A DNA stretch of 64,000 bases from Pedobacter sp. Bi126 (lineage in GTDB: Bacteria; Bacteroidota; Bacteroidia; Sphingobacteriales; Sphingobacteriaceae). Numbering within the stretch: the stretch's first letter is position 1; each line of letters opens with the position of its first letter. The notes beneath the pieces were generated by a model. It ran no database searches. It saw only the letters and a program-made list of their open reading frames with translations, and was not told the origin of the DNA. Below, piece by piece: positions 14,641 through 23,785 of the stretch. Position numbers and translations under genes: made by a program. The DNA is taken from contig NZ_CAKKMS010000011.1 in assembly GCF_918698245.1 (NCBI RefSeq), positions 1 to 64,000 of the forward strand, in the 5' to 3' direction.

Positions 14641-17193
14641 TTATTTACTTGAAGAATCTTCTTCTTTTTTCGGCTCTTCTTTTTTCTTTTCGCCTTTTTT
14701 GTGGTTGATTGAAATCAGTTCAGTAGTTTTATCGTAATCAATTTCTAAAACATCACCTTCGGCCAGTTCGCCTTTAAGGATCTCTTCAGCAATTGGATCT
14801 TCTAAATATTTCTGAATTGCTCTTTTTAACGGACGAGCACCAAAATTACTGTCAAAACCTTTATCAGCAATATATTCTTTAGCATTATCAGTTAATGCAA
14901 TTTCATAACCAAGTGTATGAACGCGACCGAATAAAGCTTTTAACTCGATATCGATAATTCTGAAAATTTCATCTTTACCCAAGCTATTGAATACCACTAC
15001 ATCATCAACACGGTTTAAGAACTCAGGAGCAAAAGCACGTTTTAATGCACTTTCAATTACACCTCTACTGTGAGAATCGGCCTGGTTTGTTTTCGCTGCT
15101 GTAGAGAAACCAACACCCTGACCAAAATCTTTAAGTTGACGCGCACCAATATTAGAAGTCATGATGATGATTGTATTTCTAAAATCAACTTTACGGCCTA
15201 AACTATCGGTTAATTGTCCTTCATCCAAAACCTGCAATAAGATATTGAATACATCAGGGTGAGCTTTTTCAATCTCATCCAATAATATTACAGCATAAGG
15301 TTTTCTTCTAACTTTTTCAGTTAATTGTCCACCTTCTTCATAACCAACGTATCCTGGAGGCGCCCCCACTAAACGTGAAACCGCAAATTTCTCCATATAC
15401 TCACTCATGTCGATCTGAATCAAAGAATCGTCACTATCGAACATGAAACGGGCCAATTCTTTCGCCAATTCTGTTTTACCTACACCTGTTGGACCTAAGA
15501 AAATAAATGAACCAATTGGTTTTTTAGGATCTTTTAATCCGGCTCTTGTACGTTGGATCGCTTTGGTTAATTTTTTGATCGCATCATCCTGACCAATAAT
15601 TTTCTCGGCCACTTTATCGTACATATTCAACAGTTTTGCACTGTCTGTTTGTCCAACACGTTGTACCGGGATACCAGTCATCATCGAAACCACTTCGGCT
15701 ACATTATCTTCTGATACCTCGTAACGTTTAGTTTTGGTTTCAGCTTCCCACTCTGCCTTAGCTTTATCTAATTCTTCAATTAAATTTTTCTCCGTATCGC
15801 GCAGTTTTGCAGCTTCTTCATACTTCTGGCTACGTACAACCTTGTTTTTCTCTAATTTGATATCTTCGATTTTAGCTTCGATATCAATAATATTCTGAGG
15901 AACGTGGATGTTGGTTAAGTGAACACGTGAACCTGCTTCATCTAAAGCATCAATGGCTTTATCTGGCAAGAAACGATCAGAAATATAACGCGATGTTAAA
16001 GTAACGCAAGCTAAAATAGCTTCATCAGTATAAGTTACACCGTGGTGTTCTTCGTACTTATCTTTAATACGTGTTAAAATCTCTACAGTTTCATCCGGTG
16101 TAGCTGGCTCTACCATTACTTTTTGGAAACGACGGTCTAAAGCACCATCTTTTTCAATGTACTGACGGTATTCATCTAATGTTGTGGCACCAATACATTG
16201 AATTTCGCCCCTTGCCAAAGCAGGTTTGAACATATTGGATGCGTCTAATGATCCCGATGCCCCACCAGCTCCAACAATGGTATGGATCTCATCAATAAAT
16301 AAAATTACATCAGTAGATTTTTCAAGCTCGTTCATCACGGCTTTCATACGTTCCTCGAATTGGCCACGGTATTTTGTACCGGCCACCAATGATGCCAAAT
16401 CTAATGTAACTACGCGTTTGCCAAAAAGCACACGCGAAACTTTACGTTGTACAATGCGTAGGGCAAGGCCTTCTGCAATTGCCGATTTACCAACACCTGG
16501 CTCTCCAATTAAAATCGGATTGTTCTTTTTTCTGCGGGATAAAATCTGCGATACACGCTCAATTTCTTTCTCGCGGCCTACAATAGGGTCTAAACGACCT
16601 TCTTCAGCAGCTTTTGTTAAATCACGACCAAAGTTATCCAAAACAGGGGTTTTAGATTTTATATCTGAAACCTTTTTAGGTGTACTAAAGCTTTCCTCTT
16701 CGCGATAATCGTCATCGCCTCCTGTAGAAGCACTGTTTGAGATATCATCTCTGAAACCATTTTTATTCACTTCAACCTCCTGTTTAAAAACATCGTAAGT
16801 AACACCATACTGCAATAAGATTTGTGAGGCGATGTTATCATCATCTCTCAAAACCGATAACAGCAAATGTTCGGTACCAATTAAATCGCTTTTAAATATT
16901 TTAGCTTCTAAGTAAGTGATTTTTAAAACTTTTTCTGCCTGTTTTGTTAATGGAATATTGCCTAAGTTTACTGTAACACTCGAAGTACCGCGAACGGCAT
17001 CTTCAATTGAGCGGCGCAATTTACCGGTATCAACCCCTAACGATCGTAAAATTTTTATAGCCATGCCATCGCCTTCGCGGATGAGGCCCAATAATAAATG
17101 CTCGGTTCCGATGTAATCGTGCCCTAAGCGGAGCGCTTCCTCCCTACTAAAAGAGATTACATCTTTAACCTGTGGTGAAAATTTTGCTTCCAT
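14641..17193 (-). CDS. clpC: ATP-dependent Clp protease ATP-binding subunit ClpC
   Basis: ClpC is an AAA+ unfoldase that feeds proteins to ClpP or refolds them. The 850-residue product has the two Clp N-terminal repeats (residues 1-145, with GTEHLLLGLIRE and GTEHLLLSVLRD), the first AAA module with Walker A GEPGVGKS near residue 228, a UVR-type middle segment near 450 (KYEEAAKLRDTE), and the second AAA module with GPTGVGKT near 566. The middle UVR segment separates ClpC from ClpB. The last 20 residues are a Lys/Glu/Ser tail. No mcsA, mcsB or ctsR genes are adjacent. It is followed by its own terminator. Confidence 0.95.
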   Translation of the reverse strand: MEAKFSPQVKDVISFSREEALRLGHDYIGTEHLLLGLIREGDGMAIKILRSLGVDTGKLRRSIEDAVRGTSSVTVNLGNIPLTKQAEKVLKITYLEAKIFKSDLIGTEHLLLSVLRDDDNIASQILLQYGVTYDVFKQEVEVNKNGFRDDISNSASTGGDDDYREEESFSTPKKVSDIKSKTPVLDNFGRDLTKAAEEGRLDPIVGREKEIERVSQILSRRKKNNPILIGEPGVGKSAIAEGLALRIVQRKVSRVLFGKRVVTLDLASLVAGTKYRGQFEERMKAVMNELEKSTDVILFIDEIHTIVGAGGASGSLDASNMFKPALARGEIQCIGATTLDEYRQYIEKDGALDRRFQKVMVEPATPDETVEILTRIKDKYEEHHGVTYTDEAILACVTLTSRYISDRFLPDKAIDALDEAGSRVHLTNIHVPQNIIDIEAKIEDIKLEKNKVVRSQKYEEAAKLRDTEKNLIEELDKAKAEWEAETKTKRYEVSEDNVAEVVSMMTGIPVQRVGQTDSAKLLNMYDKVAEKIIGQDDAIKKLTKAIQRTRAGLKDPKKPIGSFIFLGPTGVGKTELAKELARFMFDSDDSLIQIDMSEYMEKFAVSRLVGAPPGYVGYEEGGQLTEKVRRKPYAVILLDEIEKAHPDVFNILLQVLDEGQLTDSLGRKVDFRNTIIIMTSNIGARQLKDFGQGVGFSTAAKTNQADSHSRGVIESALKRAFAPEFLNRVDDVVVFNSLGKDEIFRIIDIELKALFGRVHTLGYEIALTDNAKEYIADKGFDSNFGARPLKRAIQKYLEDPIAEEILKGELAEGDVLEIDYDKTTELISINHKKGEKKKEEPKKEEDSSSK

Positions 17194-17869
17194 AATACCT
17201 TTCTTAACAGCTACGTCCCTAAACTATAAAATAACTTTATAAAAACGAGCGTACTGTTTTCTTTATTTTATCAACAATTGCGCCATATGGGTGGATAAAG
17301 AGGCTTTTGAATGCCTGAGAACCCAAAATTCAATGTAAGATTATCGTTTCGATAAATATTATTTTATTTATATCTATCTACGTAATAAGTATTCTAAAGG
17401 TTTTAAAGGGACATTTGCCAAAAACATCCGGTTGCAGATATTTTATTGTCGGTTTATTGTAAGGATTTTTTCGCAATTAAAAACTGACAATTTGTATCTT
17501 TTTACTTAGGCAATTTACAAGTTTTGACAGAAAAACAAAAAGAACGTGACATCATTTAACAATTTCATTAGATAAAAATCAACAAACTAATCCGATCAAC
17601 CATACCTATTATAACCCTATTACGAAGTTAACTGTAATTAGGTTGTTTTTGTTTTCTAACATCGTAATTTATTGTAATCCATTTATCATAAATATTAAGC
17701 CTTGACTAGAGGCAACAACGCCCCCAGTTAAGCCATTCTGTAAAAACAATTTAACCATAGATAAAAAGGATGCGCACAGATATGAAAATCCGCGTTATCT
17801 GTGTGCATATGTGGGTTAAAACCCTTAACTTAACGACATGGACAATGCTTCAAAACTGTTTTAACAATT
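17194..17869. other. Gene-free spacer between clpC and the BLUF gene
   Basis: The 676 bases hold the clpC promoter region and the 3' side of the BLUF gene. I see an imperfect hairpin (17772-17782 with 17796-17806, around the GCACAGATA/TATCTGTGTGC arms) that could end BLUF transcription. Apart from AT-rich DNA I see nothing else. Confidence 0.45.
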
Positions 17870-18367
17870 TCAGCCATAAAGCGCTTCGGCAAATTGCTGT
17901 TTATTATTTGAAGAAAACTTCTGTAAAAACTGTAACGGAACATCGGCAACACCAAGTTTATCGCATTTTGAAACTACATCATTTAAATCGAAATGACCAG
18001 ATAACGATTGATAAAATTCTCCATCAGTCTGCTCAAACCCCATGCTCCAATCTGTAAAACAACGCTGCTCATATTTGCCAATTTGCAGTAAAACAACCGA
18101 TTCATGACGTTCGTCATTTACGATTTTGTTAAAAAGTCTGCGGATGATACGTTCATCTCCTTCAAGCAATTGCATAAACCTCCCTTTACTCTTTGTAATC
18201 TGTAGCCTTCTTACATATAATAATACCCCGGTAATGTTATTCCGATTATTAAAATCTCTGCACTGATTAAGCAAGGCTTTAAGTTCATCATTGTTCAACA
18301 AACCGCTCTCTACGCTTGTATAAATTAAATAAAAAATGGGTTTTAAAATTTCAATCTCTAATTCCAT
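17870..18367 (-). CDS. BLUF-domain blue-light sensor
   Basis: The 165-residue protein is a short BLUF photoreceptor that binds FAD and senses blue light. It keeps the key residues: Tyr16 in LIYTS, Asn40 in the NNRNNITG segment, Gln66 in GRFMQLLEG, and Trp107/Met109 in FTDWSMGF. Compared with the usual LLYxxGRF spacing there are about eight extra residues (52-61, RRLQITKSK region) just before the conserved glutamine strand. Only about 50 residues follow the domain and no enzymatic output is fused, so signalling must be by protein-protein contact. No partner gene is adjacent. The start at 18367 puts the domain at residue 11. Confidence 0.88.
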   Translation of the reverse strand: MELEIEILKPIFYLIYTSVESGLLNNDELKALLNQCRDFNNRNNITGVLLYVRRLQITKSKGRFMQLLEGDERIIRRLFNKIVNDERHESVVLLQIGKYEQRCFTDWSMGFEQTDGEFYQSLSGHFDLNDVVSKCDKLGVADVPLQFLQKFSSNNKQQFAEALYG

Positions 18368-18612
18368 AAGGTAATTAACGCTAATTTTTCTGTTTTTCCC
18401 TAAAACGCGCCTATTATCTGATTATTTTCACAACAATCCCCTGTAAAACACGATTTTAACAGCTCAAATTAAATAAAAAATCGCCTACAAATCTATTACT
18501 TGCCCTAATACACTAATAATCTTAAAAACAACAAACATAACTCTTGCTTTTATTTTAGTTACTAAAAAAACTTAGCTCTTTTTTTCATAATGTACTACCA
18601 AACTATAGAGAA

Positions 18613-18624
18613 GCAAACGTTTGC
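18613..18624. promoter_or_regulatory. LacI-type operator O1 (GCAAACGTTTGC)
   Basis: Perfect 12-bp palindrome with a central CG, the form bound by LacI/GalR family regulators. The 17-base context AAGCAAACGTTTGCGCT is identical to that of O2. It lies about 160 bases before the predicted SusC transcription start. Confidence 0.65.
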
Positions 18625-18718
18625 GCTTAATAATATCGCCAATATAAGCATACAATATTTATCACCCTTCAAAAAAGGCTTAAATGGTAAGCACTCCATC
18701 CATTATATACAATTTAAA

Positions 18719-18730
18719 GCAAACGTTTGC
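18719..18730. promoter_or_regulatory. LacI-type operator O2 (GCAAACGTTTGC)
   Basis: Identical palindrome, 106 bp centre to centre from O1 (close to ten helical turns). It lies just upstream of the SusC -33 element, centred near -53, a place that suits activation or looping as well as repression. No LacI-family gene is in the window. Confidence 0.65.
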
Positions 18731-18743
18731 GCTGCATTCGCGG

Positions 18744-18774
18744 TTTGATCTTGACTTTTATGGTTATAGTTTAG
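18744..18774 (+). promoter_or_regulatory. Promoter of the susC/susD pair
   Basis: TTTG (18744-18747), 19 bases, then TAGTTTAG (18767-18774), which matches TAnnTTTG at five of its six fixed positions. Predicted start near 18778 and a leader of about 115 bases. Confidence 0.5.
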
Positions 18775-18893
18775 TAATAATCATTTTACTAAAAAGTATT
18801 ATTAATGAACCTAAGAATAACTTCTAGCCCTCCCTAATCTGGTTAATGCTCCTCAACAGATAACAAAACAGTAACTAATCTAACCTAAAAAAC

Positions 18894-21818
18894 ATGAAGA
18901 AAATTCTTTTAATGATTTCCTTTATTGCGTGTATTTTCGTGGTAAAGGCACAAAACCGTACTATTTCTGGTACGGTAACCGACAGTAAAAAACTCCCGCT
19001 TCCCGGAATTACCGTAACCGTGCTAGGCACAAAAACTGCCGTACAAACAGATGCAAACGGAAAATATGCTATTAGCGCTGATGATAAGAGTACCCTGGAG
19101 TTTAAAGCCTTAGGTTTTACCACACAAACCATTAAAGTGGGCACAAATACTGCTGTAAATGTTTCTTTAGTAGATCAATCTACTGAGTTAGACGCCGTAA
19201 CCGTTGTGGGTTATACCACAAAGAAGAAATCAGAAATTTCGAGTGCAGTAACTACCGTAAGTGGCTCGCAGCTTAATGATGTAACTTCTGTAAACCTCGG
19301 CAACTTGCTACAAGGTAAAGCGCCTGGTGTGGTGGCGAGTTCTGCTTCTGGCGACCCTACTTCTGGCTCGAATGTAGTGGTACGTGGCGTAGGTAGCATT
19401 AATGCCGGTACCGGGCCACTAATTGTAGTTGATGGAAACATTGGTGGTACGTATAACCCGGCTGATGTGGATAACATTACCATATTGAGAGATGCCGCAG
19501 CGACAGGTTTATACGGATCGAGAGCTGCCAATGGGGTTATTATTGTAACTACAAAAAAAGGAAAAGCAGGAGAAACCAGATTCAGTCTGAACGCTACCAT
19601 TGGTATCGCAAAGGCCACAACTGGTAACTTTAAGCTAATGGATGCCCAACAACTTTACGATTACCAAAAATCTTTCTTTACTACTCCGCCAGCTACTTCG
19701 GTACTCAATACCAATACCAATTGGTGGAATGAGGCTTTTAGAACAGCAATGGTAAATAACCACACGTTAACCGCATCAGGAGGGAGTGAGAAAACGCAAT
19801 TTTATATCTCAGGCAACTATTTTAAAGAAGAAGGAACTTTAATCAACAACGATAAAACCCAATATAGTTTAAGGGCTAACCTAACTTCACAGTTGACAAA
19901 AAAACTAAAATTAACGGCCTTATTAAGCGGAATTGTAATTAATGATAATTATAATCCTGAAAGTGCCGTTTACCAGGCTTATTTAAATATGCCATACGAT
20001 CCTGCTTTTAATGCAGATGGCAGCCCTACTGACCCACGGAGTATTCCTTCCTGGAAAGGTAGAGACCGCTCGAACTTTTTACAGAGCTTGCAATACAATT
20101 ACTCAAAAGCAAGAAGTTATACCACAACGGGTGATGTAAACCTGGATTATGACTTACTCAAAAACCTAACGGTTTCTAGTTATAACAGGGCCACAATTGC
20201 CAATGGCAGATCGAATAGTTATTATGACAGAAGAAGTCAGAGTGGGGCAACAAACCTCGGGACAGTATCATTAGGCAATACTTTCTCTACTACACTTTTA
20301 TCATCGAACAGAATTAAGTACAATGTAAATTTAGGTAGCCATAACCTGAGCGTTTTAGGTGTTGCAGAGATAGAAGGTTATAAATATGATGAAAGCGGAA
20401 TTACTGCTAAAGGTTTGCCAGCCGGACTGGATGCCATAAATACAGCAACTGAAATCACCAATAAACCCACAGGCAGATATGATCAGTATCAAAATATAAA
20501 ATACCTTGCCCAGGCAGACTATAGTTATCAAAGCAAGTATTACTTAGTAGCTTCAATTGTAAATGAATACTCCTCGCGGTTTGGGAAAAACAATCCTGCC
20601 GCAACTTTTTATCAGGCAGGCGCATCATGGATTCTTTCTAATGAAGATTTTCTAAAAAGCAATACCACACTTACCTTTCTAAAATTACGCGCCAGTTTTG
20701 GTACTACTGGTAATCAACGTTTTACCACGAACGATAGTCCTGATGGTTTTTATCAATCGTTGGGATTGTATAATTTAAATGCCGGAGCTTCATATAATGG
20801 TCAAACGGGTGCCTTCCCTACCCAAATTGCCAACCCTGATTTGACCTGGGAAAAATCGAGAGCCTACAATTTAGGCCTTGATTTTGGTTTATTTAAACGT
20901 ATCGACATTACTATTGATGCCTACGACAAACGTAACGCTGATCTGTTATTCGCTGTGCCACTTCCTGCAACAGTTGGTTATCAGATTGTTAGAAGAAATG
21001 TTGGTGCAGTAAGAAACAGAGGTCTTGAATTAACCATCAATTCAAAAAATATCCAGCAAAAAGACTTTAGTTGGGAAACCAGCTTTAATATGTCTTTTAA
21101 CCGCAACAAAGTTATGGAGTTAAATCAGGGCCTGTTGGTGGTAAACACCAGTACTCAACCCATAGCTTTAGGCCATGATATGGATGAATGGTACATGCAA
21201 AAATGGGCGGGCGTAAATCCGGCTGATGGCAAACCGCTTTGGGAAAAATTAGATGATCCTACCGGTGTAACCAGCACTTACAACCAGGCTACCAGACAAT
21301 ATACAGGCAAATCATCGGCACCAAAATTTAGTGGCGGATTAACCAATACACTGGAATATAAAAACTTTACCCTTTCGGCTTTCTTAAATTTTGTATATGG
21401 CAACTGGGTGTATAACGATAGCCGTTTCTATTTCGATAACGACGGCGTGTACGAAAGTTATAATCAACAAGTATTACCTAAAGGATCAGTGCGATGGACA
21501 ACCCCTGGGCAAACCGATGCAACCCATCCACAAGCTAAATTTGGTGGCAATCTTCAATCGCACCAAACCTCTACCCGCTTTTTAGAAGATGGAAGTTATT
21601 TAAGATTGAGAAATGTAACTGTAGGGTACAATTTACCTACCAACTGGTTAAAAAAAGCCTCAATAAATGCAGCCCGCTTATATGTGAGCGGCGACAACCT
21701 ATTTACTGCGACCAAGTTTTCAGGTGTAGATCCTGAGGTTGATTTAACAGGAGGTATATCGTCTTTCAGATATCCAACCAGCAGAAGATTTGTTTTTGGC
21801 GTTAACCTAACATTCTAA
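18894..21818 (+). CDS. SusC/RagA family TonB-linked outer membrane protein
   Basis: SusC-type proteins are TonB-dependent barrels that import oligomers through the outer membrane with a SusD lid. The 974-residue product has a signal peptide (MKKILLMISFIACIFVVKAQ), a carboxypeptidase-regulatory-like domain (about 22-100), a plug beginning near DAVTVVGYTTKKK and containing the family pattern DGNIGGTYNPADVDNITIL and LYGSRAANGVIIVTTKKGK, then a beta-barrel ending in Phe. It is followed 17 bases later by its SusD partner. No glycosidase, sulfatase or sensor is adjacent, so the substrate cannot be guessed. Confidence 0.95.
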   Translation: MKKILLMISFIACIFVVKAQNRTISGTVTDSKKLPLPGITVTVLGTKTAVQTDANGKYAISADDKSTLEFKALGFTTQTIKVGTNTAVNVSLVDQSTELDAVTVVGYTTKKKSEISSAVTTVSGSQLNDVTSVNLGNLLQGKAPGVVASSASGDPTSGSNVVVRGVGSINAGTGPLIVVDGNIGGTYNPADVDNITILRDAAATGLYGSRAANGVIIVTTKKGKAGETRFSLNATIGIAKATTGNFKLMDAQQLYDYQKSFFTTPPATSVLNTNTNWWNEAFRTAMVNNHTLTASGGSEKTQFYISGNYFKEEGTLINNDKTQYSLRANLTSQLTKKLKLTALLSGIVINDNYNPESAVYQAYLNMPYDPAFNADGSPTDPRSIPSWKGRDRSNFLQSLQYNYSKARSYTTTGDVNLDYDLLKNLTVSSYNRATIANGRSNSYYDRRSQSGATNLGTVSLGNTFSTTLLSSNRIKYNVNLGSHNLSVLGVAEIEGYKYDESGITAKGLPAGLDAINTATEITNKPTGRYDQYQNIKYLAQADYSYQSKYYLVASIVNEYSSRFGKNNPAATFYQAGASWILSNEDFLKSNTTLTFLKLRASFGTTGNQRFTTNDSPDGFYQSLGLYNLNAGASYNGQTGAFPTQIANPDLTWEKSRAYNLGLDFGLFKRIDITIDAYDKRNADLLFAVPLPATVGYQIVRRNVGAVRNRGLELTINSKNIQQKDFSWETSFNMSFNRNKVMELNQGLLVVNTSTQPIALGHDMDEWYMQKWAGVNPADGKPLWEKLDDPTGVTSTYNQATRQYTGKSSAPKFSGGLTNTLEYKNFTLSAFLNFVYGNWVYNDSRFYFDNDGVYESYNQQVLPKGSVRWTTPGQTDATHPQAKFGGNLQSHQTSTRFLEDGSYLRLRNVTVGYNLPTNWLKKASINAARLYVSGDNLFTATKFSGVDPEVDLTGGISSFRYPTSRRFVFGVNLTF

Positions 21819-21835
21819 CAATTAATAAGATTACC

Positions 21836-23335
21836 ATGAAAATATATCATAATCACATCATAAAAATCGCCATTGCAGCTAGTGTTATTCTTACCGCATC
21901 TGCATGTCGTAAAACTTTCTTTCCATCTGATAAAGCAGACGATATTGATCTCTTAGCTACAATTGAGGGTAAACGAACAGCTACATTAGGTAATTATGCT
22001 ACCCTAAAATCATTAAATTACGAAAACAACTACCATTGGCTTGCCGAGCTCCCCTCTGATGAAGTAGCCCAAGGGCAGAACTCATCAAGCGATGTAACCA
22101 ATTTATATAAATATACTCACCTGGTAAATTCTGCCAATGCAACTGCTTATTTTCAGCAAGCCTATTATGTTGCATCTGCAACAAATAAAATTATTAAGCT
22201 TATTCCAGATGGTTCATCTGCAGATTTACTGCAGATTAAAGGAGAAAACCTATTCATAAGAGCAATGTTACATTTTAACCTGGTACGCATGTTCGGAAGG
22301 CCTTATGTACAGAACCCTACCGCCAATGCTGGAGTTCCAATTTTGAGCGAAACAGTAAGTGAAACTGACGCTGCAATAATCAAAAGAAGTACAGTAGCCC
22401 AGGTTTACGATTTTGTAATTGCTGATCTATTAAAAGCTGCGCAATGTATTACCGTGGAGAAAAGCAATAGCTTTGCTACAAAACTGGCTGCTTATGCACT
22501 CCTCTCAAGAGTTTATCTTTACATGGATAATAATGCCAAGTCGATAGAATATGCCAATTTGGTTATCAGTTCGAACAAATATCAATTGATGCAGGATGCC
22601 GCCTATCAAACCTATTTTAGAGGCGATCCGGAAAAAAATACCGAAAATATCTTTGCCATCAAACACACCAAAACCGAGAACTACGATTATTCAGCAATTG
22701 GCTCTTTATACTATAGCGGCGATGCCAATGGTAATGCCTTAGGCCAGGGAGAAAGCGGATGGGGAGAAATATATGCTTCGGTAAAGTATTATAATTTCCT
22801 TAATAAATATCCTCAGGATAAAAGAAAAAGCTTTATTTCACCTTTAATCGTAAATGGCGTACAGCAGTTAAATACAAAACTAACCCCTGCTGCACCTATT
22901 TATTATGTAAATAAAAATAACCTACAAGAAGGCGTGATTAATTTAACATCACCTGTTTACCTCCGTTTAGCAGAAATGTACCTAAACAGAGCGGAGGCCA
23001 ATGCCAAGCTGAACCATACTCAACTGGCTTTAGATGATGTGAATGTAATTAGAACCCGTGCAGGAATTCCAGTTTATACCTTGACAGATGTTACGCCAAC
23101 ACACAGCATTTTAGATATTGTACTGGAAGAAAGATGGTTAGAACTGGCTTTTGAAGGTCAACGTGCTTACGACCTGTTTAGAAATAACCGCCCCGTGGTA
23201 AGAGATTACCCAGGTACACACTCTACCATTAATGGCTCAGTTAATCAAACCATTAACCCTACTGATGCGCGGGTAATTTATTTTATCCCACAAACCGAAA
23301 GAGATAAAAATCCTAATTTATCTCAAAACCCATAA
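21836..23335 (+). CDS. SusD/RagB family nutrient-binding lipoprotein
   Basis: This 499-residue lipoprotein (lipobox TASAC, Cys24) is the surface lid of the SusC barrel. The N-terminal SusD-like helical region includes TANKIIKLIPD and IRAMLHFNLVRMFGRPYVQ, and the C-terminal RagB/SusD region includes YLRLAEMYLNRAEANAKL, VIRTRAGIP and LDIVLEERWLELAFEGQRAYDLFR. All are standard family blocks. It is cotranscribed with SusC and followed by a very strong terminator, so the operon is just these two genes. Confidence 0.94.
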   Translation: MKIYHNHIIKIAIAASVILTASACRKTFFPSDKADDIDLLATIEGKRTATLGNYATLKSLNYENNYHWLAELPSDEVAQGQNSSSDVTNLYKYTHLVNSANATAYFQQAYYVASATNKIIKLIPDGSSADLLQIKGENLFIRAMLHFNLVRMFGRPYVQNPTANAGVPILSETVSETDAAIIKRSTVAQVYDFVIADLLKAAQCITVEKSNSFATKLAAYALLSRVYLYMDNNAKSIEYANLVISSNKYQLMQDAAYQTYFRGDPEKNTENIFAIKHTKTENYDYSAIGSLYYSGDANGNALGQGESGWGEIYASVKYYNFLNKYPQDKRKSFISPLIVNGVQQLNTKLTPAAPIYYVNKNNLQEGVINLTSPVYLRLAEMYLNRAEANAKLNHTQLALDDVNVIRTRAGIPVYTLTDVTPTHSILDIVLEERWLELAFEGQRAYDLFRNNRPVVRDYPGTHSTINGSVNQTINPTDARVIYFIPQTERDKNPNLSQNP

Positions 23336-23360
23336 TAAAAGACAAATTTCCTATTACCAA

Positions 23361-23398
23361 AAAGCAAAAGCCTTTCAATCCTGAAAGGCTTTTGCTTT
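23361..23398 (+). terminator. Strong terminator of the susC/susD pair
   Basis: A perfect 17-bp stem (AAAGCAAAAGCCTTTCA at 23361-23377 with its reverse complement at 23382-23398) around the loop ATCC. The right arm ends in TTTTGCTTT. Confidence 0.9.
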
Positions 23399-23785
23399 AA
23401 CTAATGTTTACGGTATCTACTAAGAATTATCCGCTAGCTAAATGTAAAACTTTTGTATTGCGTTACCCAACAAGATATATTTTATGAACGAATTATGATA
23501 ATTACATTAAAACAAAATTAGAATTGGGATTATTGGTTGATTAGTTCATTTGTCATTGGTTCATTAGTTACCATGGTGTAGAAAACCATTCCGTGTTAAT
23601 CCGTGGCTAAAAGTTTATTAAAGTATAATCATAAAGCACTTTGTAATGGGCTTGTTGTTCTTATCTTTGTGAGCAATTTTGGCGTTGCCATTGTTTGGTT
23701 GGATAAGACAGTCTGTAAGAAAAACTGTTAACCTTCCTTTAATATCAATCTTAGCATTAAACTACTTTAAAAACAACACATTATA
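23399..23785. other. Gene-free spacer before ettA
   Basis: AT-rich spacer with fragments of low-complexity intergenic repeats (a 'ttcatttgtcattggttcattagtt' stretch near 23542-23568). It should hold the ettA promoter; I did not find a convincing full consensus. No gene is supported. Confidence 0.45.

Larger units (their letters stand above)
18368..18893. other. Divergent regulatory spacer (BLUF / SusC)
   Basis: The 526-base AT-rich spacer serves the leftward BLUF gene and the rightward SusC/SusD pair. It contains the two GCAAACGTTTGC palindromes and the SusC promoter listed separately, and a predicted SusC leader of roughly 115 bases. No gene is supported. Confidence 0.6.

Noticed and set aside
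15000..17100. Open frames antisense to clpC
   Set aside because: They mirror a well-conserved gene in another frame and have unlikely composition.
17770..18057. Rightward open frame of 95 codons
   Set aside because: Mostly antisense to the BLUF gene and starts in a hairpin; no domain.
18894..23335. Full polysaccharide utilisation locus
   Set aside because: Only susC and susD are present; no glycosidase, lyase, sulfatase or regulator adjoins.
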